A DNA stretch of 64,000 nt from positions 62,001-126,000 of the forward strand of contig WFMF01000107.1 in NCBI GenBank assembly GCA_011033025.1, given 5' to 3'. Position 1 is the first letter of the stretch, and each line of letters starts with the position of its first letter. The translations under genes and the position numbers were made by a program. The notes beneath the pieces were generated by a model. It was not told the origin of the DNA, ran no database searches, and saw nothing but the letters and a program-made list of their open reading frames with translations. The stretch is from Beroe forskalii (Eukaryota; Ctenophora; Nuda; Beroida; Beroidae). Shown in pieces: positions 15,301-30,300 of this stretch.

Positions 15301-18300
15301 CAAGACTTACTGTCGCACTCTGTCATCATAAGCTGTGGAAGTGGGGGTGAAACAGCGTTTAGTTTACTGTACCCCCACAAAGTGACAAACGATTTTTACT
15401 CATTTTACCTGTATACTTACGTGGTCTAGAAGTTCGGGACAAAAATAAACTAAGTACAATCCTACGGTTTATATTAACCACTTTCCAAGGTGATTAAAAG
15501 AAAGTATCATGGTCAAAAATCGATTTTTAATCATTTTACCTGTATAAAAATGGGTGTGGCCGAAAGTCGGGTTGGGCGTGGTCCTAGAAGTTCGGGACCA
15601 AAAATAAACTAAGTACAATCCTACGGTTTATATTAGACTAACCACTTTCCAAGGTGATTAAAAGAAAGTATCACGGTCAAAAATCGATTTTCCGATCTTT
15701 GCCTGTATAAGGAAGCCCAAAAGGGCGTGGCCATGCGCGGGGTAAGATGAACGACTTTCGGGCCAAAATTTTTTTTGGGAGTTATTGACCCCCTAGGTCA
15801 ACTTTTAAAACAATACTCCTAATTATTTGACGAAAAAAAAGATTTCTGAACCTCCCTAGTGACAATGATTGATTAATTTCATTGAAAATTGACAGCATTA
15901 ATTATGAGTTTTGGTTCAGTAAATTCTATGTAAATTCAATGATTTGAACCTGGAAAGAGCAAATTTTCAATTCAGCGCAACGATGAAACATAAATTTTCA
16001 GTATGATTGAGATGTTTTAATCATGAAATTTGATAATTTATGATTTTTTCTTGTATAATTCCCTGTGACCGGTTTGGCAACCACTGCATCAGTCAAATTT
16101 TCATCGCACACGTAGTGTGAAACGGATTGTAAATCCTAAATCAAATTACAGGAACCTTGCAACCCAAACTGGGTGGTGTCCGATATGTTGGCTGTGTACT
16201 AGCAAAACCACAGACGAGAAAAGCTGATTCTATGTCAGCAATTCACCATTGTAAACCATGAAAATCTCATCATTCTGAACTGCCTGTTATGAGCACAGCT
16301 GACCTCTAGTACATGAGCACTCATGCATGTTCGGCTTTATCTCTGAAGTATTATCTGAATCTGATCCCGATGTGTGAACAGTCCTGGAAGTGGAATTGCC
16401 AATTTGTTCCAGAGTTTGGCACCTTGTCTGGTTTTAAGGAGTGTGGCAGAAGAAACGTCAGTCTGGGGTCTTACAGACTCTTACCTTCTTACACCCGTGC
16501 GACAGAATATGAATGATTGCACGCTTATCTTACTTCGCTTGAGGCATTGAGGTGTTAGAAATCTGTTATTACTTTATTACTTGAGTGCAACCCATTTCCC
16601 ACTGTCCACACCGCTGAATCAGTGAATCTATCTAGTGTCCTTCTGCCCCCATTTTATACTCATGAAACGGATTGCATCGGCTGTAAACTAAACAATCTGT
16701 TTATACTTTTCTACCATCATTAGAGTTACTAGCAGCTCGTCTGGCTGCATATTCCGATTAATGAACTAACTCACCTCTCTATTAAAACATCAATTAAGTC
16801 TGGACTTCTGCAACTCATATTCCTGTCTCCTGGACATGCTCTGTAGTGTCCAGACATCAGGACTAGCACTGTGTCTCTTCACCGATTGTAAGTAACAGGA
16901 CCGAATATCAGTGCTGCATGTTTTCCCTTTGTCGGCTGTTATTACTGCTGTTCCTACTCAACATTTAATGTGAAAACCACTCAGTCGGGAAGAATTAGTA
17001 GCTGTTATACGCAGTATTATGAAGGAGTGAAGTGTTGATGAAGGAGTAAATCTTGTTTTCCCAGCCCGTGGTTGGTGATAATTGCAGTATCGTGTTTAAG
17101 ATATATCAGAAGAGTTGCAGAAGTTTGATACATTTCACTAAATTTAACAAATGATGGGCGGACCTGTTTCATATTTCACATGGTACAAAAAGAGACTTTT
17201 TAACTTTTTATCCACAACAGATGTAAGTTGCTTGCAGCTGGGATGTTGTTTTCGAATCATTGGAAACTAGACTTTCGTTAATCGTCCTTCACTCCTCAAA
17301 ATTACGGGTACTCCCAATTGAAAGGTTCGTTATCAAAAACCGCAGTCGATATGGATAATGAGAAATGATCACCATATAGAAACATAGAGCTTCACCTTTG
17401 AGCCACGAAGACTGTCTTTTTATTTACATACATGCTCGAAATGGACCCCATGGACTGTATCAGTAATGGTCCAGGGGTAAATTAGATTTGCATTGACCTC
17501 AATTGTTACGGGACCGTACTTTAATTTAATCTGATTAAATTGTCGCTAGATTAACGTAAAACAAAACATTTGGGTGTAGGTACAGTGTGTTAATCCTTTT
17601 TGTAAAAATGGTAAATTCCGGACTTTATTAAATTAAGTAAGTAAACAATACATGTAACCACAATCTGCTACACCAATACTCTTGTCAAATCATCCTACTG
17701 TCTTTTAGAAAAGCACCGTTTGGGTTGTGGGTGCGCATGAGGCTTTTGAGCGTTCTCCATTCACTCCATGGTCAAGTGTTTGGAAATCCAGGTCGATCCG
17801 GGTCAATCTGTATGTTGTATTTTGTACTGGGCTGTACGCACCTTTTGTCATGCCACTCCGTCATCCTCCTCCACACTTCCCTGTGTCAGTGTGTCATCAA
17901 CTCCCCACTCTAACCTATGATAATGACGTCACTCCCTCAGCCCCCTGTTGTCCTATTGTCATGTTGTCATGAGGTGAAGTTCTCACGGATCATGGCTCCG
18001 GCTCCTCATTTCACGCTCCTCATCACGTATGTCAGCCTTGTAGTAGACTGTCAGGCTTAGCAATAGCTCCTCCGACACCCCTGAAATCCGGAATTACGGC
18101 ATTATTTCGAGAGCTTTCGTGGTCAGAATCGTGGCGTCGGCAAATATTACGACCCGAGCTCGGAAAAAATAGGTGAAATAATGGAGTAGGGCGATGTTTA
18201 TGAGTCGCATGTTTTTGCTACTTCTTTGATAAATTATTATAAAATTGCCTCGGATTTGCGACAAAATGAAAACTTTAGAAGGAACTCGCCTGAGTCGTGG

Positions 18301-21300
18301 CAAAAACTTTCATGATCATTACCACTTTACGCTGTAATAATACCTAAGCTACTGAATAACAAAGTTGGCTTCATTAGTTCATTATTACAGATCATCGGAA
18401 GTTCCCAATTCTCGGTAGTTTTCAGGTTCTGTTCTACAAAATACCAATCACCAGGAGCCACTAGCGACTGACACCTGGTAGCTTCCTTCAGCGAGGTGTT
18501 GATCAGTGTTAATGATCGGCATTCTCAATATGAAACCGATAGGATGATGATCGGTTTGTGGTAGTTCAGGATCATAAAGTTCAGAGATGTTACCGAGAGA
18601 TTTTGTGACGATTTGTCAATATCTATCACGTGACATTCAGTGGTTCTGTCACCAAGTCGTGAAGCGTACTTTGTGATACTCTCTGCGACACAACGGCGAC
18701 ACTTCATCGCCTACCAGCAAATGTCTAGAGATTTTAAACCGTGCTTTTAGTGTGGCTGTGGAATATATAATTCATAAATCTCATGAAATATTCCTGCATA
18801 AAATACTAATATTTAGTGTGGCACTGTGGGTGAAAGTGAAACTCAACTTCTATACTTTTTAGAATATAGAAGTGAAAGAAGCCCTGTAGTTGCTCGGTGA
18901 CATATATACTGGACTTCACTCTCTGCTTGTAGTAGTGGGTTTAACAGGTTCTTCTGTATAACACCTTCTTGTCCTCTACTTCTATCACGAGAAGTAGACA
19001 AATCAACGCCATCAACACCCCATTCTAAACCCTGATAATGACATCACACTCTCCACCTATCAATTCTCTTCGACCTCTATGTCCTCTATTCTGTAGATTT
19101 CTCTGCAAAGGATGCAGGTGTTCCATCTAGGCAGCTCCACTGGCAGGAGCACTTATATACTATGATGTGTGGGTAGCAGTTGCAGAATCCCTCAGTATTA
19201 AACATCCTCTGCTCTCCTGCATACAGCTGCCCTTCTAGTTCTTCCTGAAGCTAGTTCTTCCTGGAAGTTAGTTCTTCCCCGCCAGTTTTTACATAGTAGG
19301 AAGCCACGGGAGTGCTGAGCGAGACATACAATATATGAAGAAAATCCTACCATTGTTAGGAAATATAGTGTACTGCTCATCGGAATAAAAATCTCAATAA
19401 ATCATCAAAGACTGCTGGGTAAAAAGCGTGATTTAAAATTCGTTTTTGTTCTGGCCTCAAGCACATTCATGGATGTTTGACTTTCTTACTCAAAATCCTG
19501 GTTTGAATCCTAATCTGAATCGATAATCACAAATCCTCCACGATGATCCGTAATCCTAGTAAAAACAACACCCCATTTCAATCCTTGATCCCTAATCCCT
19601 TTTCCCCTCAGATACGATGACGGAGTGTCAGAAGATGCTGCACCACCACACCATTGAAGGTAACGGGGGTTACAAGGTGGAGTGCACTGAGGACGGAGCC
19701 TTCGCCCCCCGACAATGTGATCAGGACACGGAGTCGTGCTGGTGTGTCGAGAAACAGACAGGTTCGTTCTAGAGAGAGGGAACTATAATTTCTAGGGTTC
19801 TGAGGAATGAAAACTACCTTAGGATCCAATTAGCACAAGCAGGAATGATTTATTTTCTTTATTGCATAGTAAAAAGGCTAAACTTCAGCAGAAATAAGCC
19901 AGATTTTTCGGAGATTCTTCACACTTGCGTTCCATCCTTTCCATTATAAAAAGCTTATACATTATACATTATTCACATAGGTATACAATTTGTGCCTGAC
20001 TGCTTTTTCATTCAATTATATGCTCATTATTTGATGATTAATTTCGGTAGTAAATTTAAAAAAAAGAAAATTTTTAAACAATTCTGCCTCCTTAAATTGG
20101 ATTAACGATTAACAAAACATTGAATACACGATTCGACGCCACATAAATAAAGTGAGATTTTCATGGATGCAGTTAATTTTATTGAAAAAATGATAGACAT
20201 GCTGTAAATGTATAAATTTCCCGCCAATTGATTTCAATTCACCATTTTCCGAATAGAAACTTTTTGAAAATAGAGAATTTCTCAAAAGCATCTTTCCTTG
20301 GAAGAAACATCTACCCTCTATTTTATTAGTTCATCCGTCATCCGTCATCGGCTATTGATTTGTGATTTGCTATTAAATTAAAGCATTAGATAATCTTTAA
20401 CGTAGCTAGCAGTTCAAACGTCAGAGGGCTTGGCTAAGTGTTATGAAACAAAAGTACACTTTCGATGTGAGAATCATGGACCCTGCAGGCTTCCTGTAGA
20501 ATCATGTACCCTCAGGCTTCCGGGCTTGATGTTTCCTTACTTTGCGTCACTATACTTTAACATATTAAAATCAGATTAGTATTATGTATATAATGAATTC
20601 ATTTAATACATGTCATTATGTGAATAATATGAGACATAATCAAGCTTCTAAAAATAGACCTGCAACTCTGAGATGATCTCTTGATGGTTGATGGGTCTTG
20701 ATTTGATACGCAGGTCATGGGTCATTGGCTGGTAGACCTTTCTGTGTAGGTATTCATGTATGATGTTATAGGCATACAAATAAGAAAGCTAGTTGAGTAC
20801 TTCAATGGGTTATAGTCTAGTATTAATTGTACCTGACTTGGATTCAAACCAGGAAACAATCCTTTCGGAGTTTCTAAAACCGTGTCTCATACGCTTATAC
20901 GACAATGAGGGGCACTTTTCTGGTTTACGGACCATCTGAATTGGGACTAGGGTTGGCGGAAACACCTTAACGTTCTTTAAGACTTTTTGTTATTACCTTA
21001 CGGAACCTTTCAGGTCGGCACATCTACGGTACGAACCATCTGAGTCATCTCTACGGGATTTACGACTGTCAATCATGTGAGTACAATTATTATTGACACA
21101 TATAGAAGCAAATAGTTATTATTTAGATACTTTGAATTCCTCAGTTTTCTTCATTAATTTCCGAGTCTTGCTTCGGTCATGAGGCTAACATACTAGAAGA
21201 AGATGTGGTCTTGCTACTGACCTTATATTCTTATCGTAATCTTATGGAAGAGCTAATCAACGATGACCTTCTAACAATAATCTAACTCCTAAAGAGTCGG

Positions 21301-24300
21301 TAAAATAGGTAAATGAATTGCGTGGAGCCTCCGAAAGACGCGTTTTCCGGGAAATATTGTAACGAATTCATGAACATAGCTCAATAATTGGATTAAGCAA
21401 TTACTCGAGGCAACCTTCCTCCTTACAATGATTGGAGAGGGGTTCTTTTCTTTAATAATTATTAACGGAAAATTAATAAATGACCCCGTACCATCCAGCA
21501 TGCTGCAGTATGGTTATTGGTCACCATGCGTGCACCAACAAGCATTAAGTAACGTTCAAGTGGAGTGCTTGTGGGCAATGGGCATAGATATGGGTATTCC
21601 ATATTGACCTGATGCAGGTCTTACGCCGGTCTTGTGTCAGTCTAATGCAAGTCTAATGCAGGTTTTGTGAGAGTCTTGTGCGGGTTTAAATACGGGTCTT
21701 TATGGTTTTACCGCTTTCTCTTTAAAAGCCCATGGATCCTTCTCAACTTAAGAACTTAAGAAGATATTCGAACCGAATTAGATAGTTGAGATTGGTTTTT
21801 AATCGATCTTGATTATCTGTCCAGAAATTAATCACTTCTTTTCCTTTACTCTTATTCCTGGTGAACGAATGAATCGTTTCTTCAATGATCAATGATCATT
21901 CAACCTGTCCCGCCATCCCTTGACAAATGGCATTACTTTTTACTTTGATCTGTTTTTTAGTTTTTACTCGAGTACCCCTATCAGAAGCAATCTCCTAATT
22001 GTAATTTCCATATGAGGGTTACAATCAATGATTCATCGATCATGTTGCTTTGAGACTAGGACTCATGGTGCAGGATCCGAGAAATAAATAAATTTCAAGC
22101 TGATTAATTCAACTGATGGGGCATAGTTATGTAGTAATCACATGATGCAGCTTTACTGTAAATTGTAACATTTCCATAATTCACAGAAAACCGGGAATTC
22201 TTGTCTAAGCTTCTAAGGAATGTTCCCTTGTTTTAACCAGAATGGAGTAATCCAGCACACACTGGGAAGGTTTAACAAACACGCCTTACAGTTTACTAAC
22301 GCGCCAAACCCTTATACACGTGCTTACATCCCCTAACATAGAATCCTTTCAAATCATAACATACACACATCCAATACTCTCATAGCACTAGACTTGCGTA
22401 CACTGTATGCTTTATCTATTTGGCACAGGCATATATCCAATAGTATGCATAAGAATATATCTCACGATCCGTATCAAGATTCCATCATTTTAAATCATCA
22501 ACTCCCTTTCAATCTCTCATTATTTCATTAAAGTTGTCAGAAGTCGCAACTTGTCTCTGTACCACCACGCTTGAACCCTGGGAAACTCCACTCAACATTA
22601 TAACAGTTACTGTAGCTGAGTGTTACAAAAACTCTCAGGAATCTGATGGGATAGAGTTAATAATAGGTGGTGACAGCTGAGTCGTAAATGTGTTTGTTAC
22701 CATGTGTGCCCTTTGTGGTATCTCCTGGTGGGTAGGGGGAAATAGGCGGTGTGAGGCAATAAAACACCATTCTAAGCTATGATAATGACGTCATTTTTAA
22801 TAGTTTGTTTATCTGATAATTATTTATTGTTGGCAATGCTGATGTCTATCACGCCCTTACCAAGTTGTGCGCGAAGACACGAACAAGTTAATAATATCTC
22901 GTTAGGGTAGCATTTTCACTTGAATGGTTACTAAATGTTACAGATGAATTCGAAACCCCAAAGATCTGCGAATTAATTTCTAACTTATAGCTCCGAACCA
23001 ATAAAGTATAAAGTTCAGCAATCTTTCAGTCGGTATTACAGTATTCCGAAATAATTAAAAACCGAAATTTTCGGCTTCTTGTAACAGAAGCCAATGAGGA
23101 TCAAAATGTTTTGCACTTGGTAGAAATCTCCTACATAATCCAAACCACCCTGCTACTCAGGTACTCAGCTAATAGCTAATAGTGATGAACCTTGGTTACA
23201 CGTGTTCTATAAGGAGATGAATGGCAATGTTTTAAGGTGCTACCTCCTCTGACAAAAGCTGGTTTTTAAACACAGGTTTTTAACGAATATTCAAGTATTC
23301 AGAGTATTCAACTATTCGAGGCGCATAAATATTTAATATTGAATAGCCAGTGAATATAAAATGATTAAATATAATAAGTTCTAGAGGTTTGTGGACAACG
23401 TGGCAACCAATTATTGAGCGTCCCGAAATGATATACCTGCATACCTATGGATGCTGAGGAAACTGCCAAGGAGCCATTCTGACAGTCCCCATTCATGACA
23501 TTCCTCAATCCTGATTCCTCAATTACTTTCCTCATTAAGTTGTAATAAACTGGAGGATAAGAATGCGTTTTCTGCCTTGCTCAGTCGATACAACGGGAAA
23601 TGTAACATTTCAAATACGACGGTAATTCTCAAAAGAACCCATATCAAAGAATTCGTAGATTTGGGAAGGATTCTTATTCATATCTTCATTCATGAGATGA
23701 TCTGTCTTAAATCATCCAAGTTCTTGGCAAAACTCATCGGAATGGCGGAAACGAATATGCTCATCGCAGTGCGAAATAAGAACCGGAAGGGACATTGTTG
23801 GAAAAATTACATAATATTATCTTCAATTAATATTTCTGAACTGCAAATCTTCTTGAAACAGATCTACTTGCATCCTTGAATCTTTTAAATTTGAATTGAT
23901 GGGTTTAAATTCGAAATTAGTCAATTGCCGCCTTGCCACTGATATGAGTTGCATCCCCTCAGAATCCACAGAACCTTTGTTTACACTCTCACACTCAATT
24001 TCTTCGTGTGTCGTTTGAAACATTAGCAACCCCAATCCCCATATTCCAGTGTGTAACAAGGTAGTGGACCGTTTCTGTGTCTGTGTGTCATTATTAAACT
24101 GAAAGTCAATAATTAGCGTCATGGTGAGTGTATGAGTTAAGCGTTTTGACATGAAACGTGTCACTGATTTTCAAGTATATTACATCGGTACATCCTGTCG
24201 GAAGTAAGAAAGTGTAATTTGACAATGTCATTACAAGTTAAATCAAATTTTCAGAGATTTTATCCGGTTTTATCAGTGGTTCGGTAATAATTTGATCTAC

Positions 24301-27300
24301 ATACTCGCGTGTTTCCCCTTGCTTCACATTACAGACATGTAAAAAAGTGAGCGGCTGACGTTATCAATTCACCATTCTAAACCATGATAATGACATCACT
24401 CTAAACCACCTATTATCCTTCCATAGCATGATATAATACGATAAATCTGTTTCCCGTTCGTAGGTTGTCACCGAGGCCTTTGCAGGTTTCAAGGTTCACC
24501 ACACTTCCTTCACGCGAATCTGAGGAACTGTGATCCGGGTGAATTATTGGATAATTAGTTGTCATTATGACAGCTATCAGTTGTAACAAACCGTGCCATC
24601 CCAGGCACAAATATCATCTAGCTTTCTGATGAAATTATTGGAGTCGTCTATAACTGTTCCAGAAAATCGTTGAGCACTGAAATTCTGAAGATTCTTATAG
24701 AATGATTGATGGATAAGATTGAAATGATCAGTGATCCTACACTTTTTGCACGTGTGCTGCGCGCATCATGTAAGATGTAAAGCTTCAGCGCATGTCTCGT
24801 AACCTTAGTTACGATACTTATCTGTCGACAGCAGTACTTGAAAGTGATAATGTTACACATTCCCCGGCAGAAACTTAAACACGCTTAATAAAGTATGTGT
24901 GTATGGGTATTGTATGATATCGGTATTGTTATACATAGAGTTTATTAAGAGCCTACAGACTTAAACATCACTCCGATAATATTTATTTTCCTGTAATTTT
25001 CCTGTCAGAGTATGGATGTGAAATATCTAGCTTCGATATAAACCCTACAGATTTTAGATTGGGAACACAGGATCAAAGTTCTGTTCAGCAGGTCTGACTT
25101 CCACTTCCTTGCTGTCTGTATGTTTGTCTGTACGCTGTCTGTATGTGTGTCTGTTTCTCAGGGAAGTAAACACATGGGAAGTTAAACTTGAAGGAAGCCA
25201 TGCTAAGCAAACCTTCAGCTCTTTTATTGAAATGAGCCTGGCTCACAGCGGTATCTCCCATTGTTTGTAACTTCACTACTTTCTCTCTACCACCTATAAT
25301 TTCATACCTGGTACATTACTTCCACTGTCACTGTCTGTTTATGAATTATAAGAACCTACATTGTAGCACTTCAGCCTAAATGTCTGGTAAAAATGTCTCT
25401 GCTACTGAATGTTACCCGGAAAAAGGAAATAAGAAATAACTGATAGTTACCGCCCTGCTTTTAACTTGTAATTACAACTTTCATATCTAACAATGTATCG
25501 GACATTTTGTCTGTGGAAATGTTTCTACCTAGCGCATTTACCACTGTTGCAGCTTTTGAAGCACCATGCTACTAGAGTATCTTGTTTAAAACTCCCACAA
25601 TAATTCTCAACTTGAGTAAGGAAAATTGTTTCCTCCGACAAATAAGAAGATAAGAGTCAATAGGACACAACCTCGAACTCTTGAACAAAGCATGTAACTC
25701 TGCAACCATCAACTATTTTCGCTAATGGTGTCTTGAACTGTCAGTTCCGACCGCGCCACGAAAAAGCTCATCTCTCGCGCCAGAATGATCGGAGCGCCTG
25801 TTTTTAACCCTCATCCCTGTGTCAGTTAATCTCTCTGCTCTTTTCTCCCCCTCTTTTCAATAATTCTTATCCCCAGTGAGTGAGATGACGCGGTGTCGAG
25901 CCATGAGGCACGTTTTGGAAACTAACGCTGGCAAAGTGGACTACAGACCGCAGTGTGATGCCCAGGGGAACTTCGTACCAACTCAGGTAGTTTTTCTTAA
26001 GAAGAAACCTAGAACCTCAGAGGAAAATTATTTTATTTTTTTTCATTGGACACACCTAATTGTCTAAATATATTCGATAAATCAATAACTCAGTAAAAAA
26101 AAGTTTTCATAATTATTCTTGGAGGGTTGCAAATTTAATCGAGGCAAAGATTGCTCATACTGTGGTATGTGGAGAAGTGGTGGAAAACCTGTGTGAGATA
26201 CATGCGAAGTGTAGCAGTCTAACCGCAAAAATATGTAACGAGTTTCCTTAATCGATCATTTTGTCCAATTTAATTTCTTAATTTATTATTCGAATTGCCA
26301 TGTTAGGAAGCTGTGCATTTTATGGAATAAATTTGTCTAACTGAGGTTCAGCGGCCAGCTTCCTTTTATATTTCAAATTCGAAACACACACAAAAGCAAC
26401 GTATATTTGGTTTGTTTAATAGATAACTTAACTTACAAGTTACATGCGAAGAATAAAAGTAATAGCTTTCACTTAGCCCAAATGTGTGAATAATTCCGAT
26501 GATCTAATAACCGTAATACGTCTTCTAGATTAACAAGTAATTTAATAAATTTACTTCACATATAAAACTTTGGTTAAGTCACGAAACCTAGGAGCGTGCT
26601 CGTGCGAAACATTAACGCAGAAGAATGATTTCATTATTTCGGTTTTATTAAGTCGACATAAGACTTAATTTTTATTTTGAACTTATTTTTGATGCGCGGC
26701 TACAATTCATTATCATCTCAATCTACAGTCACAGCTCTAACCCTTTTCCTCCTTTTTTCAGAGCAGTCACCACTTTGAGATACAGTGGTGTGTGCACACT
26801 GATGGATTGGAGGTGGATTCTACCAGAGTCTCCATCAACCAGAACCTACAATGTGACCCAGAATTGATGGTTATTACATAGACTGTAAATACGTAAATTC
26901 AAATAATGGTTTGCTATTTTATAACGATCCCTGGAATTATTGTTCCACATAAATTTGTCTCGTAAGGTATGCTATTCTATTATGCCATACCAGAAATTCA
27001 TACCTACATACATAACTGCTATCAAATCATCAATCATGATAACAATTTAGATAGCCAGTAGTTATGGCTTTGATGCGATTCAAATAACTTTATGCATGTA
27101 AAGTGGCTTCCAATCCGCATAACTATCACCCAAAATTCAGGTAAAAGTATATCAGGAATTTCCAGTGAATTTACTGATGGGGACGACTTCTAGCAAATTT
27201 AATAGAATACTTATTGACGCAAATTCATATTATTTCAAAATTTGCGCGGCTGAAATCGTGAATGATGAAGAGTCAACAGTCAAAAACAAAAAAGTTCTTA

Positions 27301-30300
27301 TCCGGGACGACGGACGTAATGGTTATCATAAATAGGGAACGTCAATTTTATTGCCAACAATCTACATTGTTGGCATCATGCCCAGTAGCAATATTCCCAC
27401 CGTGACTCGAAGTAATGAGTCATGACAATACACGAGCCACCAGGCCAGATCTAATAATGTAATGAAAAAGAAGACACCAATCTCCTCTGAAATACTTTAG
27501 TGTTTTTGATGCGCTTCTTTCAAAAAGCATGACTGTCTGGCAGATTTCTAAAGCTGTTTTAAAGTTCTGATGTTTTGTAGGCCACAGATTAACAGAAAAC
27601 CTGGTTTTCAAAGTAGAGAGGTCACCCATAATTTGAAATCAAATATCGATTACGTTTTAAAAAAGTATGAGAATACCTTTTTACTTTTTTATAGTTGTGA
27701 CGTGCGATACTTATTTCGGTCTCTGACTAAATGAATGCTGTGCATACTATTTAAGTGTTGTAATTACGGGGTGGGGTAGAAACACTATGAGACCTGAATT
27801 AAACAGAGTAATGTATGACACAGAATAATATGTGTGTACGTTCCTACTTCCCAAAATAGTTTTGAAAGTAACGAATCACGCAAGATTACATAACATGCTG
27901 ATTGTTGCGTTTAAATAACCTTCATCGCGTTCAAACAAGACATTGTTCGAATGCAGAAAATAGCTTTTACTTTAGATTTCCTTCTTTCATTAGGCATTTA
28001 TTACTTTATTAAAAATCAAAACTAAAGAACCATGAAATTTCCTAATATTTAGCTAATGGAGTTGACCGCACTCCTGGATCATCAGCCGGGTCAGATCCGC
28101 GGCAGTGGGACCTCTGGCAAAACCAGAGGCTGGCACGAAGAGGCTTACCAGTCCTCCCCCCACTGTGGCCCCTGGCGAACCAGGGACCGTTATAAAATCG
28201 TAAAATATGGTGGATAAAATCTTGGATAGTGGTGGTAGATGTCGTCATCTCACTCAAGCATGGCTATGATGACGTGGTCAGACGCAGGGTCCAAGCCAGG
28301 TGGGCTCTGGTCTGGTGTGTGGGTATCAGACGCAGGGTCCAATTCAGGTGGGCTCTGGTCTGGTGGGGTGGTGTCCTGGGCCTTTTCCTTATCAGGATCG
28401 GTCAGAGGGATAGCTACTGTTTGGTCACCAAGTTCCTGTGGAGTTTCAGCAGCATTCTCGTCTTCTTTCTTTTCCTCTTTTCTTTAGCAGCTTCTTTCTC
28501 CTCCTCCTCGATATCAACTTGTAGCGCAACATCCATCATCTCCGTTGGGTAGATAGCAGTTCCAGCATGGCTGATGTGCACTACCTTAGGCTCGATTCTC
28601 TTGGCCATTCTCTCCAGATGCTCCACCAGCACCTCCATGGACTCTGTCAACTCGTCCACGTTGATCTCACTCGACTCCGCAATGTCGTCGAGTTTTCTCT
28701 CCAAGTCCGTGATGCTCCCGGTCGGAGCAACTCTCCTCTGCGCCAGGGTGACGAGGAGAATAGCGCTCGATACTCCGATAATCAGGGTTATCAGAGCCAG
28801 TGCACAAATCAGCAGAATGTCGGGGGTTCCAATCATTATGCTGTAGGTTGTAGGTCGTTGCAAGCAACTTGGTCTCACGAAGAGCTCCAGAAATACTAAC
28901 GAATTTGAAATGTGATAATAGAACTGAAGTAGCACGTGTGGGTTGCCAGGCGCTTTATTTGCACGTGCGTTTGTGGCGCGCGCTTCTACTGCAACTTCTA
29001 ATATCCTATCTTGGCCCGAATTCAATTCTCCAAGATTTCCTAACCTTGAACCCCTAATTCTTAATGCGGATTTCTGCTGACTTTATGCCGTGCCCCTCTG
29101 TCTTTTAAACGCAGATTCCTTTCCCAAGACTGATAGTACTGTTTATGGAAGACACACCAGAACATGTCTATACTAGCTCAATCCACCTAGCTAGCTCCTT
29201 AATCCTGTGTAAGATGACGGTCTCCTATTTCGGATATTGTATGACAATATGAGAATGAAGTCTCATAGTGACACCAATCACCATGATATAGGACAGATTT
29301 TGACTGAACAGTGAACGAAAACAGTTCACTCAAATCGGCTGAAAGGGTTATGTTGGAGCCATCTTGGCAAGATTAATATGGTGTGGATTGCATAATTTCT
29401 TAGAATTGCAGGCATGAAGCTCTAACAAACCCAACAAATAATTTGTTCGATTTAGAATTGCGCGTTTGGCACAAAATGGGACATTTCTCCTCAAAAGTGT
29501 AATTTGACGTAGCGCGCGGTAACGTAAAAGGTTGGTAGCAAGTTATCGAGACCAGCGACAAAATAAATCATTTTTAATTGCCGCGCGCGCGGCTCAACTC
29601 GTGTTGCTTCGATCGAACAACTCAAAACGTTCAACAAAACGAATTTTTCGGGGGTTACCCGGTACTATTTCAGTCTATTATTCTTAAAATACTTCAGAAT
29701 TGACATCCAAGACGAAGTGTGAAGCTACGCCGGGTATGGAATGCACTGAGACTGGAGAATTCAGTTCCCGCCAATGCTTGGCTGGCGAATACGAAGACTG
29801 TATTTGTGTCTACGCAAACGGACTGATAAAGGAGGATTCACACATCCCTTGGCTATCAACTGAGTGCAGTAAATGTAAGTTATTCCATGGGTCATTCGAT
29901 CATTTCAACAGATATTTACACAGCAGTGCTCCCAATTGAACCATTTTCCTTGGAAAGTTGGAACTTGTATGCCCGAGTAGGTTTTGTACGTTTGGTGATT
30001 CTGCGTTTCAACATTTCACGGCTTTAACCCCCCCCACAGACGCTGATCTGAAGCTATCTAAGTGCCATGCCATCTCCCTCATATCCCCCACTGTGACATG
30101 CCTGCCCTCCGGGGAGTTCGCATCCGAGCACTGCTCCCAGGTAAATACCCAATGAGTTATGAGTCAAACAGAGATTCAAATTCAAGTGTTTTAAATACGA
30201 CCCAAATTTATGTTGATTGATATTTAGAGTGTTTCAGTTCTGTACTTGAAAGTTATAGCAATTTAAATGTCACTTGTTTTTGCACCCATCAATGATTAGA

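Larger units (their letters stand above)
13729..19611 (+). other. Intron with repeats, no exon seen
   Basis: The phase-1 exons on both sides join directly. The intron holds a direct repeat at 15.39-15.72 kb and two CRE-like copies (17.9 and 19.0 kb). Short open frames at 16.31-16.52 and 17.73-17.97 kb show no domain or splice support. Confidence 0.55.
21077..25876 (+). other. Intron with two CRE-like copies
   Basis: Phases on both sides agree. Open frames of 100-113 codons at 23577-23879 (+) and 23823-24164 (-) have AT-rich intron-like composition and no recognisable domain. A degenerate ~20-bp repeat of gtctaatgcaggt type lies at 21.61-21.71 kb. Confidence 0.55.

Noticed and set aside
16313-16600. 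Open frame and a tail similar to that after the LINE fragment (ttacttgagtgcaaccc)
   Set aside because: The similarity is a short AT-rich stretch and the coding part has several stops; not enough to call an element.
23577-24164. Two overlapping open frames of 100 and 113 codons
   Set aside because: AT-rich, opposite strands, no conserved pattern; they lie in an intron whose flanking exons already join in phase.
28229-28899. Plus-strand open frames of 82-110 codons
   Set aside because: They overlap the minus-strand membrane-protein gene and are its shadows; the minus strand has the transmembrane and coiled-coil logic.
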